From the IMG/VR virus record IMGVR_UViG_3300044971_001337, positions 1 to 42,421 of that record: DNA of 42,421 bases; one strand, 5' to 3'. The notes under the pieces were generated by a model. That model was not told the DNA's origin. It searched no databases and was given only the letters and a program-made list of their open reading frames with translations. Every line of letters starts with the position of its first letter. Within the stretch, counting starts at the first letter, position 1. Positions 14,401 through 22,379 of this stretch are shown piece by piece. Both the position numbers and the translations under genes were made by a program. Origin of the DNA: a virus.

Positions 14401-14773
14401 CGGCAATTCGATAGATCACGAGCCGATCAGAGCCGGAGACGCCGAAATACTTAAAGCCTTCGACTTCTTGGTTGGTCGTCGTTAGGACCGCGCCCGCACC
14501 AGGGCAGGCCGCGAAAGACAACACTCCCGCCGTGGTGCCTGTAAGGCAGTGGCCGTTCGATGCGGGCGCAGCGGTGGGCAGGGTTAGGGTGTAGGAGGCG
14601 GTGGCGGTGTTCGGCGCCTTCAGCACCACTGCCTTCCCGTCCGCCCGCGTCGTGTCGAATTCGATCTGCCCGACAGCGGTTCCATCCGTGGTGGGGATGA
14701 TGCGGATCTGGCCGATTTTGAACTGAGCGAGCAACGAGAACGGCAGCAGCGCCGTGATAATAATCGTCCGCAT
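11408..14773 (-). CDS. large tail-fibre-like repeat protein with signal peptide
   Basis: The ATG at 14773 overlaps the upstream TAA (TAATG) and gives 1121 aa. It begins MRTIIITALLPFSLLAQFKI, a signal peptide. The rest is typical of phage fibres: Ser/Thr/Gly-rich beta repeats, several LGxxxxRWxxxW units (such as LGATARRWNTVWAD and LGESAKRWSTVWTQ) and two long internal repeats that share HNSGT, AGIQAA, RLAFY and GSAQGTELR. Many cysteines come in pairs (CVGC, CPTC, GHC with AAC, GYC with TC). I see no chaperone domain at the end. It may be a receptor-binding fibre or a surface protein. The signal peptide favours export, which is unusual. Confidence 0.85.
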   Translation of the reverse strand: MRTIIITALLPFSLLAQFKIGQIRIIPTTDGTAVGQIEFDTTRADGKAVVLKAPNTATASYTLTLPTAAPASNGHCLTGTTAGVLSFAACPGAGAVLTTTNQEVEGFKYFGVSGSDRLVIYRIADNQMGIQTMLDGQTDPTTYAYGGVNNQLLLQPREGVVGVGAIDTSFRLNVAGTFRAAGAVTLASTLAVAGVTTLSGDLRFGTDNTHAIGETGTRPSVVFSRIDNTRKLEISDTSGGSGFWDQRVNASAITSNWTLRDNAGSRALAYTRVFTSSPSNSFEVFGALLPAQRSTGSGDAVNDATSPSLGATARRWNTVWADSAEITSAVSSPTFIASANFQGAVDNVTDVGQSSLRMANVWTYGLDAVGTIKLKSSSTIGQVWTATGTDGSGDWATPATSPWVVSGSDLYYNTGDVAIGDTTTSIARLLARTSNVNVLAIHNSGTSSSTAGAGIQAAMESTPSSGHRLAFYSFGSFVSGTRYNGASVTAFTTENWTLGSAQGTELRLETTANGAATRTASVVARASGATVAGSLGINTSTPAHALEVIGATAKVYSGTNTDDTTLHIGNGDTGAPGQGAFLAFVASAATPYFSINALSQGVAWRDIALVNSGGSVCVGCTSPSAKLDVSGTFRATGAATFGSTSTFAGAVAVGSTDLTAATLFSRAADVNGLRIHNSGTPSPSGGAGIQAAIETAPASGDRLAFYAFGLRTGGTNYNGANITAFATQNWTPGSAQGTELRFEATANGAASRTASVVVTAAGLAVAGNLSFTGTLNTSISTTELGYLDGVTAAIQTQLNDRVTLGTTQTISGAKTFSTNAVVADVGFRSIGSSTSYSASRKLEVHVDGTGSNFFYWQSPSSNVLTLFNPAGSAAQTWDIAISRMTLHGDIYPGGTSGTRELGATASRFATAWITNLNISGTVTGNIVPASSNTLGTLAAPWTTFIGVGTVQSAIDPATNGGAELGESAKRWSTVWTQALDASGAIKFSSGAVNGYCLKSDASGNASWQTCGTSGVTSIATSSPISGGTITTTGTISCPTCFTTSGGSISGSISPGSTATYDLGGSSFRWRNAHVGDVYVYGGVVAPNGNFGDTDTITVRDAAGTGTCTLIFSGGIKTGGTC

Positions 14774-16713
14774 TAATCCACTCCCACTGCAGGCGTCACG
14801 CACCGCAAAAAGTCGCCGTTTCGCATCGTCATGAACTCGAAGATGTTGATAGCGCTGGCTTCGCCGTCGAGCGCTATCGCGCCAGTCCCGGCGAACTTCG
14901 TACCCCAGGCGACATTGCGGCCGGCTGTTCCGTCAGAAGTGAAAATCAGCATGAACCGCGTGCCAGGGGTCACGGCGTCGGAACCGAACACGACATCAGT
15001 AATCGTTGTCGTCGCCCGATTGAGTACGATTTCCTGGACAAGCCCATTAGCAAGGTCAAGCGTGATGCTGGCAGCACCAGCCACCAGATAGATGCCCACC
15101 GAAGTGCTCGACGGAGCCGCAGGCGTTAGCACGCCGCCAGAAACGGAACTGCTTGCCGCGCCGCCGCCGATCATGGCTTTCCAGTACTCCTGGATGCCAA
15201 TGATGGATGTTCCACTAATAGCCCGCACGCGCGCCTTGAGGTACTGGCCTGCAACGTCGGTTAGGTACACCTCGTTTACCAGATAGGTGTCCGAACTCAC
15301 GCCGCGCGCGGTGTTGGCTACGGTCTGCAACTGCCCCGGCTTGACCGTCGCGCAAAGCGGTTCCACGATCTGGTCGGTCTCATACTCGACCTCGACAACC
15401 GGATTCTTCCGCGCCGCAATGACAGCCTCAGCCGCAAGCAACGCTTGGACCTGCCCGATCTCCCGCTCAGCGTAACGCTCATACCGTCCGCTGCCGCCGT
15501 CTTCTTGCGTGATCGTCGCCGTGATGTCGCTGGAGTCTTCCGCCGTCACTACGTCGGCACCAAGTTTTTGATAGACGACGGTCAGCGTGTTGCCGCTGGT
15601 CAGCACGTCGCCCGCCGCGTTCTGCCGGATCTTGTTCGATCCGAACTCCCAGTACCACTCCCGGTCGGTGTCGGCGAGGAACTGGCCGATCTCTGCTACC
15701 TGCCCATCCACGCTGATGCTGACGATCTGGGCGACTTGGTTGGTCAGTGTGAACGTCCGCGCAGATCCGTCGCCCGGGAACGATTCAGTCTCGCTGACGA
15801 TCTGGTTCCAAGGCACCCGGGTCAGGATCGCGTTTACCTTGTCTTCGCGGGTACGCCGGATGCGGAGTGAGCGATAATTGGCGCTGCTGGTCGAGATACT
15901 GAACGGTGCCGCTGCAAACGTGCGCGGCTTGAAGTACAGTTCCCGCTCCTCGTCCATCCACACAGCGAAGCCGCATACTTGGGCGAGTTCGTTGATCGCT
16001 TCCATAACGCTGGTGTTGGCGTCGAACGTCACCACGTCGAGCACAGCGCCCGCGTCGACGTTCGTGGTGCCGATGCCCTCGTTCGATGCGTAGTTGGTCA
16101 CTAGGTCCACCACGACATCGCCCGCGCGGGTGGTGAGCAGGACCTGGTCCAGCGTGCCGTCGTCCAGGATGTTTACCGCACTGCCGCCGCTCGTCAGGGA
16201 TAGCTGGAGCGTGCTCCCGGATGCGCCGATGACAAAGTACTCGATGGTTGCATCGAGCCCGTCGCAAAGCGTTCCCTGCGCGTGCGCCTTTACACGTACC
16301 CGGTCCCCGTTGCTACGGCCGTGCGCGGATACCGTCGTCAGCGTGTCCGTTGCCGGATTGGCGGTGAAAAGAAACGTTCCGTTGTAGTGCGCCGGAACAG
16401 ACGTGCTCGGGTTGTAGCAGCGCCGCCGATCCAAGCGCTGCTCCCAGGTGATGCCCCGGATATCATAAAACGCGCCTGCGGCTGAGCCCGCCTCAGTGAT
16501 CGAAACCTCGGATACCTCATCGACCGAACCGGCCCATAGCTTCGTCCCTCCGTCCCAGAGCGCGATTTCGTGGCCCTGCTCCGGGCGATAAGCGCCGCTG
16601 GTCGAAACCACGCGCATATTGAACGAACCGCGCTGGCCGGCCGTGGTCGCAACGTTCAATGTGTACGGGACGATCTCCCGAATCGTCCCGTCAATGTAAA
16701 CGTCCAGGCTCAC
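14773..16713 (-). CDS. tail hub / tail-associated structural protein
   Basis: A 646-aa frame starting with GTG at 16713, overlapping the tape-measure TGA as GTGA. The N-terminal 120 residues (MSLDVYIDGTIREIVPYTLN) and the central MEAINELAQVCGFAVWMDEE region resemble baseplate hub proteins of siphoviruses that start with a gp27-like domain. The C-terminal 120 residues are a separate beta-rich domain (SVGIYLVAGAASITLDLANG). It lies directly after the tape measure, where distal tail and hub genes are found, and before the fibre-like gene. It would form the tail tip. Confidence 0.8.
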   Translation of the reverse strand: MSLDVYIDGTIREIVPYTLNVATTAGQRGSFNMRVVSTSGAYRPEQGHEIALWDGGTKLWAGSVDEVSEVSITEAGSAAGAFYDIRGITWEQRLDRRRCYNPSTSVPAHYNGTFLFTANPATDTLTTVSAHGRSNGDRVRVKAHAQGTLCDGLDATIEYFVIGASGSTLQLSLTSGGSAVNILDDGTLDQVLLTTRAGDVVVDLVTNYASNEGIGTTNVDAGAVLDVVTFDANTSVMEAINELAQVCGFAVWMDEERELYFKPRTFAAAPFSISTSSANYRSLRIRRTREDKVNAILTRVPWNQIVSETESFPGDGSARTFTLTNQVAQIVSISVDGQVAEIGQFLADTDREWYWEFGSNKIRQNAAGDVLTSGNTLTVVYQKLGADVVTAEDSSDITATITQEDGGSGRYERYAEREIGQVQALLAAEAVIAARKNPVVEVEYETDQIVEPLCATVKPGQLQTVANTARGVSSDTYLVNEVYLTDVAGQYLKARVRAISGTSIIGIQEYWKAMIGGGAASSSVSGGVLTPAAPSSTSVGIYLVAGAASITLDLANGLVQEIVLNRATTTITDVVFGSDAVTPGTRFMLIFTSDGTAGRNVAWGTKFAGTGAIALDGEASAINIFEFMTMRNGDFLRCVTPAVGVD

Positions 16714-18995
16714 TGAGGAATGACTCCAAGTTGCTTCAGTTCGCGGGTGATAGCTTCGAGCATCTGGCGCGGATCGCCGCCGTTAACGTTGATTGTTACG
16801 CTTGCGGCTCCGCCACCAGCCACACCCATCTGGCGCGTCTCCATGCGAATCAGCGACTCCCAGATGTCCTTCAGCTTCGGCAGGTACTCGTTCTGCTTTT
16901 CGAGGATGTGGAGGAGGTGGATCTGTGAATAGCGAACTTCCTTTTCGATCAGGTCGAGGGTTTTATTCATCCCCGCCATTTGGAAGTTGCCGATTACCCC
17001 AGACACCAGCGAGCCGATGCTGGTAACCATGCCGAGGATGCCGCCTGAGGCCGCGGACACGGCAGAGCCGATTCCGCCTTGAGAGCCGCCACCGCCCGAC
17101 GTGCCACCGCCACCGGAGCCGCCGAGGATGCCGCCAATCTTCGCGCCCACGCCGCCAAGCTTCGTCAGTAGCTTGCCTAAAAGCTTGATGCCTTCGTTTA
17201 CAGCGAACTCGATGCCGGTACGGAGTAGGCCATCGACGGCAGCGTTGCCAACCTTCCGCATCGCTTCACCGATACTCTCTGTTCCACGGATGATATTGAC
17301 CACCGCGCGACTAAAGTCGGTCTGGATCGTGGAGACTTGGCGCGAGATGCCCGTGCGGACGTTCTTCCATGAGTCTTGCGCGCCCTTCGCCGTCTGCCGG
17401 ATGATTTCAAGATTGCGTTGGGAGGAGCGGGCCGCGTCGGAGCCGTCGAGGACCGCGCCACCGGGAAGGCCGGGGACGTTCGGCGTCGGCAGGTTGCGAA
17501 TATCAACAGTCGATCCGCGAAGCTCTGGAGCCTCTTCCGTGATACGCAGTTCACGCAGCGCAGCATTAGCCGCTTCCGCCGCGCTGCCGTACTTCGCAAG
17601 CGCTGCGACGCCATCAGATAGCCGCTGATTGTACGCGGCGGTGATAAGCGCCAAGCGCTCTTTGATGACAGCAGAATTGAACTCAGCTTCGTAGGTATGG
17701 ACGACGCCCTTACCATAGTGCTGCACCAGTTCCGTTGCCTTTTCGATGACAGGATTCAGCGTCTGGACTTCGGTCTTCGTCTTCTCAACGCCGCGCGAGA
17801 AGTTCAGCAGGTTCTCGTAGCCGTCGTTGATCTTCGGGTTTAACTGACCTTGCGCGATCAGGTTGTCCTGGTAAGTCTTCGTGAGACCGTCGAGGAACTG
17901 CTTGTTCTGCGCCGCCGCCTTGGCCTGATTGTTGAGCGCCGTCTCCGTGCGCGTCAGCGGCTCCAGTAGCGAATAGATGCCGGTGGCGATGGCCGTGAAG
18001 CCCGCAGCTTTGCCGAGGACCTGCATGGTCACGCCAAGGCCGCTCAGCGCACCGGCAACGCGATTGATAGCGGCGAAGACAACGCCGCCCTTCTCTATGA
18101 GCGTGCCAAGCGCGACGATCACCAGTGGCGCTGCGGTGGCAACCGCCCCAAGCTGGATCACGAGACCCTGCGTTGCGGGGCTCAGTTCGTTGAACGCGCC
18201 CGCCAGTGCCTTCGCGCGGTCCACGCTGGGATTGATGAACTCTTCGAGTACTTTCTTCCCGATCGGCAACAACGACTTTCCGAACTCCGCCGCCGTCTCA
18301 AACGCAGATTCCTTGAGGTTTTCGAGCGAGTTCGCAAACGTCGCCCCGGCGCGTTCGCCCTTGCCCAGTTCGGCCACAATGATGTCAATGAACTGCTTCG
18401 AGCTAATCCCAAGCCGCTCGAACGTCTTCGCGGGGTCGCCCAGCGATTCCGGCCCGAACTTCTCGCGCATGATCGCCGCGATCTGCGGGATACGCTCGAT
18501 GATGGGGTCGAGGTTTTCCTTGGTGACCTTCCCAACGGCGGAAAGTTGGGACAGTTGCCGGATCACCTCCTGGAAGTCTTCCTTTCCGCCGCCAACCGTC
18601 GCCAGGGCGTTCCCGAGCTCCATCATGATCTTGCGCGACTCGTCGGCACTGCTGCCGAGTGTCTGAAGCCGGATGGAACCCTGTACAGCTTCCTGGAGGC
18701 CCAGGCCGGGGAGCTTTGAGACGACCTTCAGCCGCTCCAATTCCTTCCCAGCCGCCGCCGAAGATTTCATCGTCGCGGTGAGGCCCTTTTCGAGCTTCTC
18801 CATGTCCGCAGCCGCTGCGAGAGCGCCCGCGCCCGCCGCGATCAGCGGAGCGCTGAAGCCGATGGAGAGGGCTTGTCCAGCCTGCGACATCGACGCGCCA
18901 AACCTCTGAATCTTGCCCAGCGACGAGTTCAGCTTTTTATCGAAGTCGTCGGTAGACGCTCCGATGCGAACGATGAGATTAGACAGTACACCCAT
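16710..18995 (-). CDS. tail tape measure protein
   Basis: A 761-aa frame with ATG at 18995 overlapping the upstream TAA (TAATG). The N-terminus (MGVLSNLIVRIGASTDDFDK) and residues 70-240 match the conserved tape-measure N-domain (QEVIRQLSQLSAVGKVTKEN, IIERIPQIAAIMREKFG). Hydrophobic segments follow (around 280-345), then helical repeats and a Gly-rich linker near 640. The protein sets tail length and is ejected with DNA. At about 1.5 angstrom per residue, the tail would be roughly 110 nm, an inference. The position after the frameshifted chaperone genes is diagnostic. Confidence 0.93.
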   Translation of the reverse strand: MGVLSNLIVRIGASTDDFDKKLNSSLGKIQRFGASMSQAGQALSIGFSAPLIAAGAGALAAAADMEKLEKGLTATMKSSAAAGKELERLKVVSKLPGLGLQEAVQGSIRLQTLGSSADESRKIMMELGNALATVGGGKEDFQEVIRQLSQLSAVGKVTKENLDPIIERIPQIAAIMREKFGPESLGDPAKTFERLGISSKQFIDIIVAELGKGERAGATFANSLENLKESAFETAAEFGKSLLPIGKKVLEEFINPSVDRAKALAGAFNELSPATQGLVIQLGAVATAAPLVIVALGTLIEKGGVVFAAINRVAGALSGLGVTMQVLGKAAGFTAIATGIYSLLEPLTRTETALNNQAKAAAQNKQFLDGLTKTYQDNLIAQGQLNPKINDGYENLLNFSRGVEKTKTEVQTLNPVIEKATELVQHYGKGVVHTYEAEFNSAVIKERLALITAAYNQRLSDGVAALAKYGSAAEAANAALRELRITEEAPELRGSTVDIRNLPTPNVPGLPGGAVLDGSDAARSSQRNLEIIRQTAKGAQDSWKNVRTGISRQVSTIQTDFSRAVVNIIRGTESIGEAMRKVGNAAVDGLLRTGIEFAVNEGIKLLGKLLTKLGGVGAKIGGILGGSGGGGTSGGGGSQGGIGSAVSAASGGILGMVTSIGSLVSGVIGNFQMAGMNKTLDLIEKEVRYSQIHLLHILEKQNEYLPKLKDIWESLIRMETRQMGVAGGGAASVTINVNGGDPRQMLEAITRELKQLGVIPQ

Positions 18996-19165
18996 TAGCG
19001 TTTAGCCTTTGCCTGCTGCATTGCCTTTTCTTGTTCGTCGGCCTTGATCTTCAGATAAGCGGCCCATTCGGCAAACTCTGACGACGGCATTTCGTCGAGT
19101 AGCCGCCATACGGGCATGTGGAGAATTTCGGCGAGCGCAAAGGCGAACCTGCGCTCGCCCTCTAG
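18995..19165 (-). CDS. tail assembly chaperone, -1 frameshift extension (gpT-like)
   Basis: No start codon of its own is evident. This frame is entered from the upstream chaperone by a -1 slip on A AAA AAC (19171-19165). It adds 56 residues to the 108-aa protein to give a 164-aa fusion. The extension has HMPVWRLLDEMPSSEFAEWA, the usual pattern of the downstream chaperone domain, and ends in a Lys/Gln-rich tail. It stops with TAA at 18995-18997, overlapping the tape-measure ATG. In lambda the equivalent gpGT recruits tail-tube protein to the tape measure. Confidence 0.88.
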   Translation of the reverse strand, partial: LEGERRFAFALAEILHMPVWRLLDEMPSSEFAEWAAYLKIKADEQEKAMQQAKAKR

Positions 19166-19488
19166 TTTTTTTCTAGGTCCTTCGCGGTGTCTTCGGTCAT
19201 GCCCGACAGCCGCAGAATTTCCGTCACCACGCCGTCAAGAACGGCCCCGGACTTCTGCAATAGCGCGTCCTGGTGCGCGGGCTCGAATATCTTCGCGCCG
19301 GTCTCGTCGGTCAGCGTGGCGATAACCAGACGCACCACGGCGAGCGCGGGAGTCTTCTTGGCGTCCTCGCCGAACTTCACGCGCTCGGCCGCCGTGATCT
19401 CACGGATGCCTACCGTAACGCCCCATTCGGGCACGTGTATCGTCGCCGTCTTGAGTGGTACGGCGAGGATTCTATCTGCAATGCTCAT
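19162..19488 (-). CDS. tail assembly chaperone (gpG-like)
   Basis: A 108-aa frame with ATG at 19488. It has a beta N-terminus (ATIHVPEWGVTVGIREITAA) and a helical rest (LRLSGMTEDTAKDLEKN). The last codons are GAA AAA AAC TAG, so the slippery heptamer A AAA AAC lies directly before the stop. The gene sits between the major tail protein and the tape measure, as expected for this chaperone. It would coat the tape measure during tail assembly and is not part of the virion. Confidence 0.88.
   Translation of the reverse strand: MSIADRILAVPLKTATIHVPEWGVTVGIREITAAERVKFGEDAKKTPALAVVRLVIATLTDETGAKIFEPAHQDALLQKSGAVLDGVVTEILRLSGMTEDTAKDLEKN
19165..19171 (-). promoter_or_regulatory. -1 programmed frameshift slippery site A AAA AAC
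   Basis: On the minus strand the heptamer is in the correct phase (codons AAA and AAC in frame 0). The frame-0 stop TAG follows at once, and the -1 frame is open for 56 codons to the start of the tape measure. This is the classic layout for tail assembly chaperone genes. Confidence 0.92.
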
Positions 19489-19496
19489 GAGTCTCC

Positions 19497-20102
19497 TTAA
19501 CTTGCTGCGTAGTCCAAAATGCCGTGGACGGAAAACTGGACATTCTGCTTGATGGTTTCGCCCACGCCGCTGGTCGTGCCTTGGCTCGACAGCATCGCGC
19601 CGAACACATAGCGATCAGCGCCGCTCACGTTGAGGTAGCAGGCAATGACGAAATAGCGCGTGCCGTTGGTGAAGAAATACTCGTCCTCGTAGAACCGCTG
19701 AAACGAACACGTCGCGTCACGCATGACGCATGTGCGCTCTTTCCACGAGTCTCCAAATGTCTGCGTTTCCTCAAGCATCGGTTGAACGTCAAGCGTCCAC
19801 TCGAAGCCCTGAGCGGCCTGGGCCAGCGTCAGATACTCGCCGGTCACGGTGATGGTGCCCGCTGGCGTGTAGTCGCCGAAGTCAATCTTCCCCGTCCCAA
19901 AGGCCACCTGATACCGGCTGGCTGGCACCGTCGCGACACCGTCGAGGACGGTCAGCGTTGCGTTAGGATTGATCGCCCGCTTCGCGGCGTCGGTGATTTG
20001 ATAGACACCAGATCCGAGCGAGGTGGTGGCCTCGCCCGTCATGCTGGTGCCGGAAACACTGGCGATGTAGATGTCGGCATTACGCCCTGCGAGTACGGCC
20101 AT
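19497..20102 (-). CDS. major tail (tube) protein, longer form
   Basis: A 201-aa frame with ATG at 20102 and AAGGAGGCACC before it. The C-terminal part contains FEWTLDVQPMLEETQTFGDS and WKER, shared with the next gene (20112-20492, WTLDVSTGLEETQAFGDVWK). The protein is beta-rich (YQVAFGTGKIDFGDYTPAGT). This is the fold expected for tail-tube subunits, which polymerise around the tape measure. The N-terminal 90 residues are extra compared with the paralogue and may form a surface domain. Confidence 0.8.
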   Translation of the reverse strand: MAVLAGRNADIYIASVSGTSMTGEATTSLGSGVYQITDAAKRAINPNATLTVLDGVATVPASRYQVAFGTGKIDFGDYTPAGTITVTGEYLTLAQAAQGFEWTLDVQPMLEETQTFGDSWKERTCVMRDATCSFQRFYEDEYFFTNGTRYFVIACYLNVSGADRYVFGAMLSSQGTTSGVGETIKQNVQFSVHGILDYAAS

Positions 20103-20111
20103 GGTGCCTCC

Positions 20112-20492
20112 TTAGGCGTAGGTCAGTGCGCCGGTCCCGGTCACGGTGTAGTTCACCGTAATCAGCCCGTTCTCGGCAGCCGCAATGGACGCCTGAACAA
20201 ACGCGCTTCCTGAGTAATAGTTGGTGCCGTCGATGTAGAACCGCGCGGCGACGGTAGTACCGCCGAGAAACGCCGTCTGCATGGCCACATGCCCGTTGGT
20301 GTCGGTGTCATCGAATCGCCCGGATGCCGAGCCGCTCCATTCGCGAATCGTTGCGGATCGCTCTTTCCAGACGTCGCCGAACGCTTGGGTTTCCTCAAGG
20401 CCGGTAGACACGTCCAGTGTCCAGTTGTCGATTTCTGCTACTACGTTCGTGCTGAGCCGGAAAGAACCGGCATTTCCTGCCATGATCGCCAT
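20112..20492 (-). CDS. tail (tube) protein, shorter paralogue
   Basis: A 126-aa frame with ATG at 20492 and AAGGAGACCTTAT before it. It is Ser/Gly/Thr-rich and beta-rich (GSFRLSTNVVAEIDNWTLDV). It shares the LEETQAFGDVWKER block with the product of 19497-20102, so the two genes are tandem paralogues. One may be the main tube subunit and the other a minor or decorated form, a point that sequence alone cannot settle. Confidence 0.8.
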   Translation of the reverse strand: MAIMAGNAGSFRLSTNVVAEIDNWTLDVSTGLEETQAFGDVWKERSATIREWSGSASGRFDDTDTNGHVAMQTAFLGGTTVAARFYIDGTNYYSGSAFVQASIAAAENGLITVNYTVTGTGALTYA

Positions 20493-20501
20493 AAGGTCTC
20501 C

Positions 20502-20924
20502 TTAAAGGTCGTGAATGAAGTCGAACTCCAGCACTGTCGCGTAGAGCTTGGAATCGGTTTCGAGGGCGTCTTCGTACTCGTTGCGTCGCCCGTTCAGGTG
20601 GGTGCTTTTCACGCCGAGGCCGGAGGCGTCAGCGATGGCCTGCTCTTGGCCGATGATGGCCGTGTAGACGAGGTCCGCCAGGTCGTCGGATGCCTTCGGG
20701 TTGCCCTGCGCCATGCAGTACAGCGACACAGGGCGGCGTGTTGCGGTCGGAATCTGTTGCCCAATGGAATGGAACGGCTGATCGTCCATCGTCTCGATGA
20801 TGATGGCCGGATACTTCGTCACTCGCCCCTGATCGGCGTGGGCATCAAAGACGCGATCGGCCACGACGGTCACCACGCCGGGCACGGTTTGCAGGTAGCG
20901 GAAGAGAGCTTGATAGATCCTCAT
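20502..20924 (-). CDS. tail completion / tail terminator protein (DUF3168-like)
   Basis: A 140-aa frame with ATG at 20924 overlapping the upstream stop as ATGA. The order of elements, an N-terminal helix (MRIYQALFRYLQTVPGVVTV), YPAIIIETMDD, an RRPVSLYCMAQ strand, then LADLVYTAIIGQEQ, matches the DUF3168/tail-terminator family. This protein caps the tail tube and joins it to the head connector. The location between the gp10-like gene and tail-tube genes fits. Confidence 0.85.
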   Translation of the reverse strand: MRIYQALFRYLQTVPGVVTVVADRVFDAHADQGRVTKYPAIIIETMDDQPFHSIGQQIPTATRRPVSLYCMAQGNPKASDDLADLVYTAIIGQEQAIADASGLGVKSTHLNGRRNEYEDALETDSKLYATVLEFDFIHDL

Positions 20925-21460
20925 GCGGCCCTTCCGATGGCATCAAACGCGGCTTTAACGCGCTGCTCCAATAACCGCTTGATCCGCAAGCGTTGGGACT
21001 TGATCGCGTTTTGAAAGAACGGATTCGGACGGCTACCGGGATGCTGGATCTTGGTCCGCACCTGATCGCCAACCCGCGCAAGCCACTGGAACGCCCGCGC
21101 CGCTATCCGCATTTTCTTGCCCGCAATCGTGTGCGGCTTAGTTCCGAACTCGACTAGATGCGCGTGGGGCGCGGCATCTTTGAGCGTGAAGGCGAACGCC
21201 TGGAGGAAGTTCTTGTATTTGCGGCCGGAAGCAGCCCTGAGCGATTTCCGCAACCCGCCCGGCTGATACGTCTTCCCCCGCTGGCGCGTTGCGTAGGGCG
21301 CGATTGGTGCGCGGCGCGCGGCCTCGTCGCGGATCATCTGAGCGGATTCCAGGAGCGCCTGCCGGATCGGTTCGCCCGTCGCCGTCGCCTGCAGCTTGCG
21401 AAGCTGCTGCGTCAGGTCTTCGATACCCGAAACCGTGATTGCCCGAACTTGCCGCGCCAC
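20921..21460 (-). CDS. HK97 gp10-like head-tail protein
   Basis: A 179-aa frame with ATG at 21460 overlapping the upstream stop. It has the family pattern: VSGIEDLTQQLRKLQAT, QMIRDEAARRAPIAPYATRQ, GGLRKSLRA, then HAHLVEFGTKPHTI and a C-terminal RPNPFFQNAIKSQ. HK97 gp10-like proteins act at the tail completion/neck stage. The order adaptor, gp10, tail completion and tail tube is preserved here. Confidence 0.9.
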   Translation of the reverse strand: MARQVRAITVSGIEDLTQQLRKLQATATGEPIRQALLESAQMIRDEAARRAPIAPYATRQRGKTYQPGGLRKSLRAASGRKYKNFLQAFAFTLKDAAPHAHLVEFGTKPHTIAGKKMRIAARAFQWLARVGDQVRTKIQHPGSRPNPFFQNAIKSQRLRIKRLLEQRVKAAFDAIGRAA

Positions 21461-21798
21461 TAGATCAGCACCTCAGTCGCCTGCATGGTGAGCATTTCGT
21501 TGCGTTCGTCCGGGTTCAGAATTGACTTGATGTCGAAATAGCGCGTCCGTCCGGTCTTCTGGTCGTCGTAGGCTATTCGCATGTCCGGGGTGATGTTTGC
21601 GAGATACCGGAGCCGGATCGTGTGGGTCAGGTCCGCGATGACTTGCCGCGCCGCGAAGAACTCGCGCCCGTTTCCAGTCTCGACGGACGCCCATACCTCG
21701 GCGAACGTGCCCCAGGTCTCCGTCCGGTCCCCGTCGCCCGACACGTCGATGGTCTTCTGCTCGATGCGGATCTGATGCCGCATCGCTCCGGCCCTCAC
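21460..21798 (-). CDS. head-tail adaptor (SPP1 gp16-like)
   Basis: The GTG at 21798 overlaps the upstream TGA as GTGA and gives 112 aa beginning MRAGAMRHQIRIEQ, which matches the usual MRAGxLRxRI opening of this family. An ATG at 21783 would cut that motif. Further signatures are TETWGTFAEVWASVETGNGR, TIRLRYLANITPDMRIAYDD and RYFDIKSILNPDERNEMLTM. The protein closes the head connector and meets the tail. Confidence 0.9.
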   Translation of the reverse strand: MRAGAMRHQIRIEQKTIDVSGDGDRTETWGTFAEVWASVETGNGREFFAARQVIADLTHTIRLRYLANITPDMRIAYDDQKTGRTRYFDIKSILNPDERNEMLTMQATEVLI

Positions 21799-22376
21799 AG
21801 CCACACCCGCCAAGGCGCGATGAGTGCGGAGACAGCGAACGGCAACTCGGCCTCATCGACTGCGGCAGTCGTGCCCACAATCACCGCTTCGCGGTTCTCG
21901 TAGAAGTGCGAGGCCAGCATACGAATCGCCTGCTTGATCGGGAGCGGCACCGATGCCGAGCTGGGCCAACCGCAAACGAACTGGACTTCGATGGGATCGG
22001 TGGTTTCGAGCGTGTCCGTAGGCCAGGTCTTGTTGTATTTGAGCCGCAGAACTCCAGGAGTGCGAAGCGAAACGGCGTACTCGGTCGTCGGTAGCGTGGT
22101 CTGAGTCCCCGCCGTGTTCGTGTACTTGAGGTGAGTCACCGACACGAGCGGGGAGTAGGGGAGTACGATTTCCTCAGAGGCCGGGAAGCCGTCAAGAAAC
22201 AGCTTCCAGGTCTGCTGGAGAAATCGACGGTTACAGATCATCTCCAAGTGTGACGCCGCCGCGTGGATGTATGGCTGTAGCTGGTCGAGAGGCTGGCCCT
22301 TAGCGCGTGCGTGCGCCTCGAACTCAGCTTCATACAGCGGCCATTCAGTCGGCGGCGTTACAAGTTGGAGGTTCAT
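21795..22376 (-). CDS. head-tail connector protein (gp6-like)
   Basis: A 193-aa frame with ATG at 22376. It shows the family layout: helical N-terminus (EAHARAKGQPLDQLQPYIHA), NRRFLQQTWKLFLDGFP, then PYSPLVSVTHLKY and VLRLKYNKTWP, and a helix with IKQAIRMLASHFYENREAVI near the end. Gp6-like proteins form the ring under the portal. It is followed directly by the adaptor gene. Confidence 0.9.
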   Translation of the reverse strand: MNLQLVTPPTEWPLYEAEFEAHARAKGQPLDQLQPYIHAAASHLEMICNRRFLQQTWKLFLDGFPASEEIVLPYSPLVSVTHLKYTNTAGTQTTLPTTEYAVSLRTPGVLRLKYNKTWPTDTLETTDPIEVQFVCGWPSSASVPLPIKQAIRMLASHFYENREAVIVGTTAAVDEAELPFAVSALIAPWRVWL

Positions 22377-22379
22377 GGT

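Noticed and set aside
11408-14773. fibre gene with intramolecular chaperone or diversity-generating variable repeat
   Set aside because: The C-terminus has no recognisable peptidase S74-type chaperone motif. No reverse transcriptase or template repeat was seen in the window.
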